NCBI GenBank assembly: GCA_955652195.1
Contig: CATPBC010000300.1
Coordinates: 1 to 8,669 of the forward strand
Reading direction: 5' to 3'
Source: an uncultured Xanthobacteraceae bacterium
GTDB taxonomy: Bacteria; Pseudomonadota; Alphaproteobacteria; Rhizobiales; Xanthobacteraceae
Length of the DNA: 8,669 nucleotides
Made by a program: the position numbers and the translations under genes. Below the pieces are notes generated by a model. It was not told where the DNA came from and did no database searches. It was given only the letters and a program-made list of their open reading frames with translations. Of the stretch, positions 6,809 through 8,669 are shown piece by piece. Position 1 is the first letter of the stretch. The number at the start of each line of letters is the position of its first letter.

Positions 6809-6826
6809 AAACGGCGCCAGCCGTTT
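6809..6826. promoter_or_regulatory. 7-bp inverted repeat upstream of the copper chaperone
   Basis: AAACGGC (6809-6815) and GCCGTTT (6820-6826) are perfect inverted repeats around GCCA. An alternative 5-bp stem pairs 6816-6820 with 6828-6832. It lies in the 193-nt divergent gap, about 96 nt before the PCuAC start, where an operator or a leader hairpin could sit. No metal-regulator consensus was recognised. Confidence 0.35.
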
Positions 6827-6921
6827 CCTGGCTTGGTGTAAGGAGTTGGACTCGCCAGGTTCGAAATTTATCCAGATTAGCGGATGTTCCGGGATTCGGT
6901 CGCCGCTCTACGGAGATCTTC

Positions 6922-7521
6922 ATGAGCAAATGTTTTGAGCGTCTGCTGTTGCGAGGTTCGGCCATTGCGCTTGCGATCGCGACGATTCAATTCACGGTGT
7001 TCCTGACGGCGGTGGCGCCTGCCGCCGCGGCAGACGATTACGATGTCGGCACGATCCATATTTCGCAGCCCTGGTCGCGGGCCACTGCGAAAGGAGCGGC
7101 CACCGGGGCGGGCTATATGACGATTACTAACAAAGGCGCCGCGGCCGATAAGGTCAGCTGCGTTTCGGACGATGCCAGCGCGCAGTGCGAGATCCACAGC
7201 ATGACGATGGAAGGCGGGGTGATGAAAATGCGCCCCGTCGAAGGCGGCCTGGAGATCAAACCAGGCGAATCCGTCATGCTCAAGCCCGGCGGCTATCATG
7301 TGATGTTCCGCGAGCTTAAGCATCCGCTCGAACAGGGGGCAGCGGTCAAAGTGACCTTGAAGTTCGAGCGCGCCGGCACGGTCGAGGTGGACTATCCGGT
7401 CCTCGCCCTCGGTGCAGCTGCCCCTGGCGCCAGCGGCGGAGGGACGATAATGCAAGGCTCTGGCGGCGGCATGAACATGCAAGGGCCCGGCGGCGGCATG
7501 ATGCAGATGGACAAACGCTGA
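6922..7521 (+). CDS. Periplasmic copper chaperone, PCuAC (DUF461) family, with Met/Gly-rich tail
   Basis: This 199-aa exported protein carries Cu(I), in known members to the CuA or CuB centre of cytochrome oxidases. A signal peptide covers about residues 1-37 (basic start, hydrophobic 12-30, cleavage near APAAAAD). The cupredoxin-like domain follows with the copper motif HX10MX22HXM: His92 (in IHSMTM), Met103 (in VMKMRPV), and His126 and Met128 (in GGYHVMF). Cys80 and Cys89 could form a disulfide. Residues about 165-199 are a Gly/Met tail (MQG, MNMQG and MMQM repeats) that may bind more copper. The ATG at 6922 follows CGGAGA by 6 nt and starts the signal peptide; upstream in-frame codons to 6805 are rejected. 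No Sco/SenC gene is adjacent in the window. Confidence 0.93.
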   Translation: MSKCFERLLLRGSAIALAIATIQFTVFLTAVAPAAAADDYDVGTIHISQPWSRATAKGAATGAGYMTITNKGAAADKVSCVSDDASAQCEIHSMTMEGGVMKMRPVEGGLEIKPGESVMLKPGGYHVMFRELKHPLEQGAAVKVTLKFERAGTVEVDYPVLALGAAAPGASGGGTIMQGSGGGMNMQGPGGGMMQMDKR

Positions 7522-7527
7522 GCGTTT
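7513..7527 (+). terminator. Small hairpin over the PCuAC stop codon (weak terminator candidate)
   Basis: AAACGC (7513-7518) and GCGTTT (7522-7527) flank TGA, the stop codon of the copper chaperone. The stem is short and no T-run follows, so termination is doubtful. Confidence 0.25.
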
Positions 7528-7542
7528 AGACGCGCTCCCAAA

Positions 7543-7585
7543 GCATGACCGCGGAAAGCCGTAACCGGTTTTCAGAAAATCATGC
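7543..7585. repeat. REP-like intergenic palindrome
   Basis: GCATGA (7543-7548) and TCATGC (7580-7585) bracket an element with an inner AACCGGTT (7563-7570) and AAAGC/GTTTTC-like arms. Elements of this style, ending in ATCATGC with a central CCGGTTTTC, are dispersed between genes in Bradyrhizobium and relatives. Assignment is from memory of that pattern; copy number in this genome cannot be checked here. Confidence 0.5.
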
Positions 7586-7832
7586 GCAAACAATAATGGA
7601 CGTTTTGCCAGCGCCGCCAAGGGATTGAGCGCGACCGACTAAAAAGAAAGCCAAACGCTCAGCCCCATGGGCAGGAATGCTCTATTGATTGGGCTGATCC
7701 ACCACACTCGGTGGGAACTAATTGTTGCTCAACAAGTTTGGTTCACGTCCTCTGTCGGGACGAACACATAAAAAGCCTACCCGCATTTCAGCGATCGTAC
7801 TGATTGTCCGATCATTCGGCCAATTGCATCGC

Positions 7833-7861
7833 GGCCAAGAGCTTTCAAAAAGCTCCTGGCC
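7833..7861 (+). promoter_or_regulatory. 13-bp hairpin 10 nt before the ribosome site of the small exported peptide
   Basis: GGCCAAGAGCTTT (7833-7845) pairs with AAAGCTCCTGGCC (7849-7861) around a CAA loop; only one of 13 positions is mismatched (A7838 with C7856). No T-run follows. A competing helix, GCCTC (7859-7863) with GAGGC (7874-7878), would hide the GGGAGG ribosome site at 7872-7877. The two helices share bases 7859-7861, so they exclude each other. A translational switch is possible but unproven. Confidence 0.5.
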
Positions 7862-7883
7862 TCTAGCTCATGGGAGGCTCGCT

Positions 7884-8063
7884 ATGGCGCGTATTTCGCT
7901 GCGTCCTGTCCTCAAAACCAATCACGTGCCGGCGACCGCAGTCATTCTAGCAATTCCAGTCGTGCTTGCCGGCCTTGCCGCCGCGCAGGACACTGAAGGC
8001 CAGGTCAGCCCGGGCGGCTGGCGCCAGCCGTTTTCGAATAAAACGCGCCCGATGCTCCTATGA
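7884..8063 (+). CDS. Small exported peptide, 59 codons, unknown function
   Basis: The ATG at 7884 has an excellent GGGAGG ribosome site 6 nt upstream. The product has a basic start (MARISLRPVLK), a hydrophobic stretch at about residues 16-34 ending GLAAAQD, and a predicted cleavage near residues 34-35. That leaves a mature piece of only about 25 residues, polar, with GGWRQPF and a basic NKTRPMLL end. The frame is open further upstream to 7722 without a ribosome site. The stop is 12 nt before the next small membrane gene, so the two are likely co-transcribed. No family recognised. A small secreted peptide or a membrane-anchored microprotein are both possible. Confidence 0.65.
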   Translation: MARISLRPVLKTNHVPATAVILAIPVVLAGLAAAQDTEGQVSPGGWRQPFSNKTRPMLL

Positions 8064-8075
8064 TTAGGATTGATC

Positions 8076-8303
8076 ATGACATCGTTTATTCAGACCGCAG
8101 CCCTGATCGCGGCGTGTGGTTCGGCTGTTTTTTGGTTTGCGTCCGCAATGTGCCGCCTGCCCAGAATAAAACCGGGTATGGACGACTTGGATAAAATGAC
8201 TGAGCTTTCCAACAGGCTGCAAAGAATGAGCACGTGGAATTTCTGGGCCGCAGGACTGATGGGCGTCGGCGCTCTGCTCTCGGTGTGGGCTAGACTTCTC
8301 TAG
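8076..8303 (+). CDS. Small two-pass membrane protein, 75 aa, unknown function
   Basis: The ATG at 8076 follows AGGA by 6 nt; an in-frame TTG two codons earlier is a less likely start. Hydrophobic helices lie at about residues 4-26 (with Cys14 and Cys26) and 54-72. The connecting stretch of about 27 residues, starting RLPRIKPGMDDLDKM, looks like an amphipathic helix. The basic RLPR after helix 1 suggests a cytoplasmic loop with both ends outside. It follows the small exported peptide by 12 nt and precedes iorA by 133 nt. I do not recognise a family; the compact hairpin topology resembles small subunits or regulators of membrane complexes, which is only an analogy. Confidence 0.7.
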   Translation: MTSFIQTAALIAACGSAVFWFASAMCRLPRIKPGMDDLDKMTELSNRLQRMSTWNFWAAGLMGVGALLSVWARLL

Positions 8304-8411
8304 AAGAAGTATTGGCGCGACATGGCGATGTTCCCAGCAGGTCGGCAAGCGCAGACGACTTTGACGCCTACGGGCACTATCGATTTTTGCTCGGAGCCAC
8401 TCACTGAACTT

Positions 8412-8422
8412 CCCCAATGGGG
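8412..8422 (+). promoter_or_regulatory. CCCC-AAT-GGGG hairpin abutting the iorA ribosome site
   Basis: A 4-bp GC stem with a 3-nt loop ends directly before CAGAGG (8423-8428), the ribosome site 8 nt upstream of the iorA ATG. It is short and may be chance. The rest of 8304-8411 shows no clear gene or promoter. Confidence 0.25.
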
Positions 8423-8436
8423 CAGAGGCTCGTGTC

Positions 8437-8669
8437 ATGAACTTAAACATCAACGGTGAAGACCGAGCCTTCGACGCACCCGATGACATGCCGCTGCTTT
8501 GGGTGCTACGCGATGTGCTCGGCATGACCGGCACCAAATTCGGCTGCGGCATCGCGCAATGCGGAGCCTGCACTGTGCATATCGACGGCATCCCGGTGCG
8601 CGCCTGTTTGCTGCAGGTCGGTGCGATCGGCAATCGCCCCGTGACGACGATCGAAGGCATCGGCGCCAC
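8437..8669 (+). CDS. iorA: (2Fe-2S)-binding small subunit of a molybdenum hydroxylase (IorA-like), 3' end cut by window
   Basis: The first 77 codons are visible of a subunit usually about 150 aa. It passes electrons from a molybdopterin subunit (IorB-like, expected just beyond the edge) in enzymes such as isoquinoline 1-oxidoreductase and related aldehyde dehydrogenases. The N-terminal plant-type ferredoxin domain has [20 protein letters not shown] and then the cluster motif [17 protein letters not shown] with Cys37, Cys42, Cys45 and Cys57 (in VRACLL). The CGIAQCGAC form and the short N-terminus are typical of two-subunit IorAB enzymes rather than the FAD-linked CoxS type, though CoxS/XDH small subunits share the motif. 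The second all-alpha [2Fe-2S] domain would lie outside. The ATG at 8437 follows CAGAGG by 8 nt. The substrate cannot be inferred. Confidence 0.88.
   Translation, partial: MNLNINGEDRAFDAPDDMPLLWVLRDVLGMTGTKFGCGIAQCGACTVHIDGIPVRACLLQVGAIGNRPVTTIEGIGA

Larger units (their letters stand above)
7522..7883. other. Gene-free stretch with dense inverted repeats
   Basis: No convincing gene is seen in these 362 nt; the reverse-strand open frame here is a shadow of the chaperone gene. In order it holds a REP-like palindrome (7543-7585), TCAGCCC/GGGCTGA (7659-7665 and 7691-7697), CCAC/GTGG (7702-7705 and 7711-7714), TTGTTG/CAACAA (7722-7727 and 7730-7735), a bulged stem (7741-7763, CGTCC/GGACG core) and a 13-bp hairpin (7833-7861). 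Base composition from about 7620 to 7830 looks more AT-rich than the flanking genes. It may be a long structured leader or an unannotated small RNA. Confidence 0.5.

Noticed and set aside
6877..7620. 247-codon minus-strand open frame over the copper chaperone
   Set aside because: The opposite strand encodes a PCuAC protein with signal peptide and copper motif; the reverse frame is His/Arg/Ala-rich with no motif.
8064..8669. 201-codon minus-strand open frame at the right end
   Set aside because: It covers the iorA cluster motif and the 75-aa membrane gene on the plus strand, both with ribosome sites; it has no domain features.

Overview
The window looks like chromosomal DNA of a high-GC alphaproteobacterium of the order Hyphomicrobiales (Rhizobiales), probably near Bradyrhizobium/Nitrobacteraceae or Xanthobacteraceae. 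The main evidence is a cluster in the order acpXL - fabZ - fabF2XL - fabF1XL, which in this order builds the very-long-chain hydroxy fatty acid of lipid A. A REP-like intergenic palindrome at 7543-7585 of a kind common in these genomes agrees. The placement is inferred from gene content, not from a marker gene.

Region 1 (1-3045, minus strand) is a tightly packed operon: acpXL (dedicated acyl carrier protein), fabZ (3-hydroxyacyl-ACP dehydratase), fabF2XL and fabF1XL (ketosynthase pair; fabF1XL runs off the left edge). A good sigma70-type promoter lies upstream of acpXL at 3141-3169. Gaps are 7 nt (acpXL/fabZ), a 4-nt GTGA overlap (fabZ/fabF2XL) and 11 nt (fabF2XL/fabF1XL). FabF1XL keeps the Cys, two His and Lys of an active ketosynthase. 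FabF2XL has lost the Cys (now Glu), the first His and the Lys. The pair therefore resembles the ketosynthase/chain-length-factor heterodimers of type II polyketide synthases, and this is the most interesting observation here.

Region 2 (3353-6280, plus strand) reads away from that operon. It holds a membrane-embedded alpha/beta hydrolase with a GHSLG nucleophile elbow, an ICMT-family membrane methyltransferase overlapping it by a GTGA junction, and, after a 178-nt gap with a strong inverted repeat, an exported alpha/beta hydrolase with a Pro/Ala-rich tail. Lipid or envelope chemistry is plausible, but substrates are unknown.

Region 3 (6281-7521) contains two 16-bp tandem duplications, a small single-pass membrane protein on the minus strand, and a divergent PCuAC-type periplasmic copper chaperone with a Met/Gly-rich tail.

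Region 4 (7522-8669) starts with a 362-nt gene-free stretch rich in inverted repeats. It leads into a 59-codon ORF for a small exported peptide, then a 75-aa two-pass membrane protein 12 nt further on. The window ends inside iorA, a [2Fe-2S] subunit of a molybdenum hydroxylase of the isoquinoline 1-oxidoreductase/aldehyde dehydrogenase type. No tRNA, rRNA, CRISPR array, insertion sequence or phage gene was seen.
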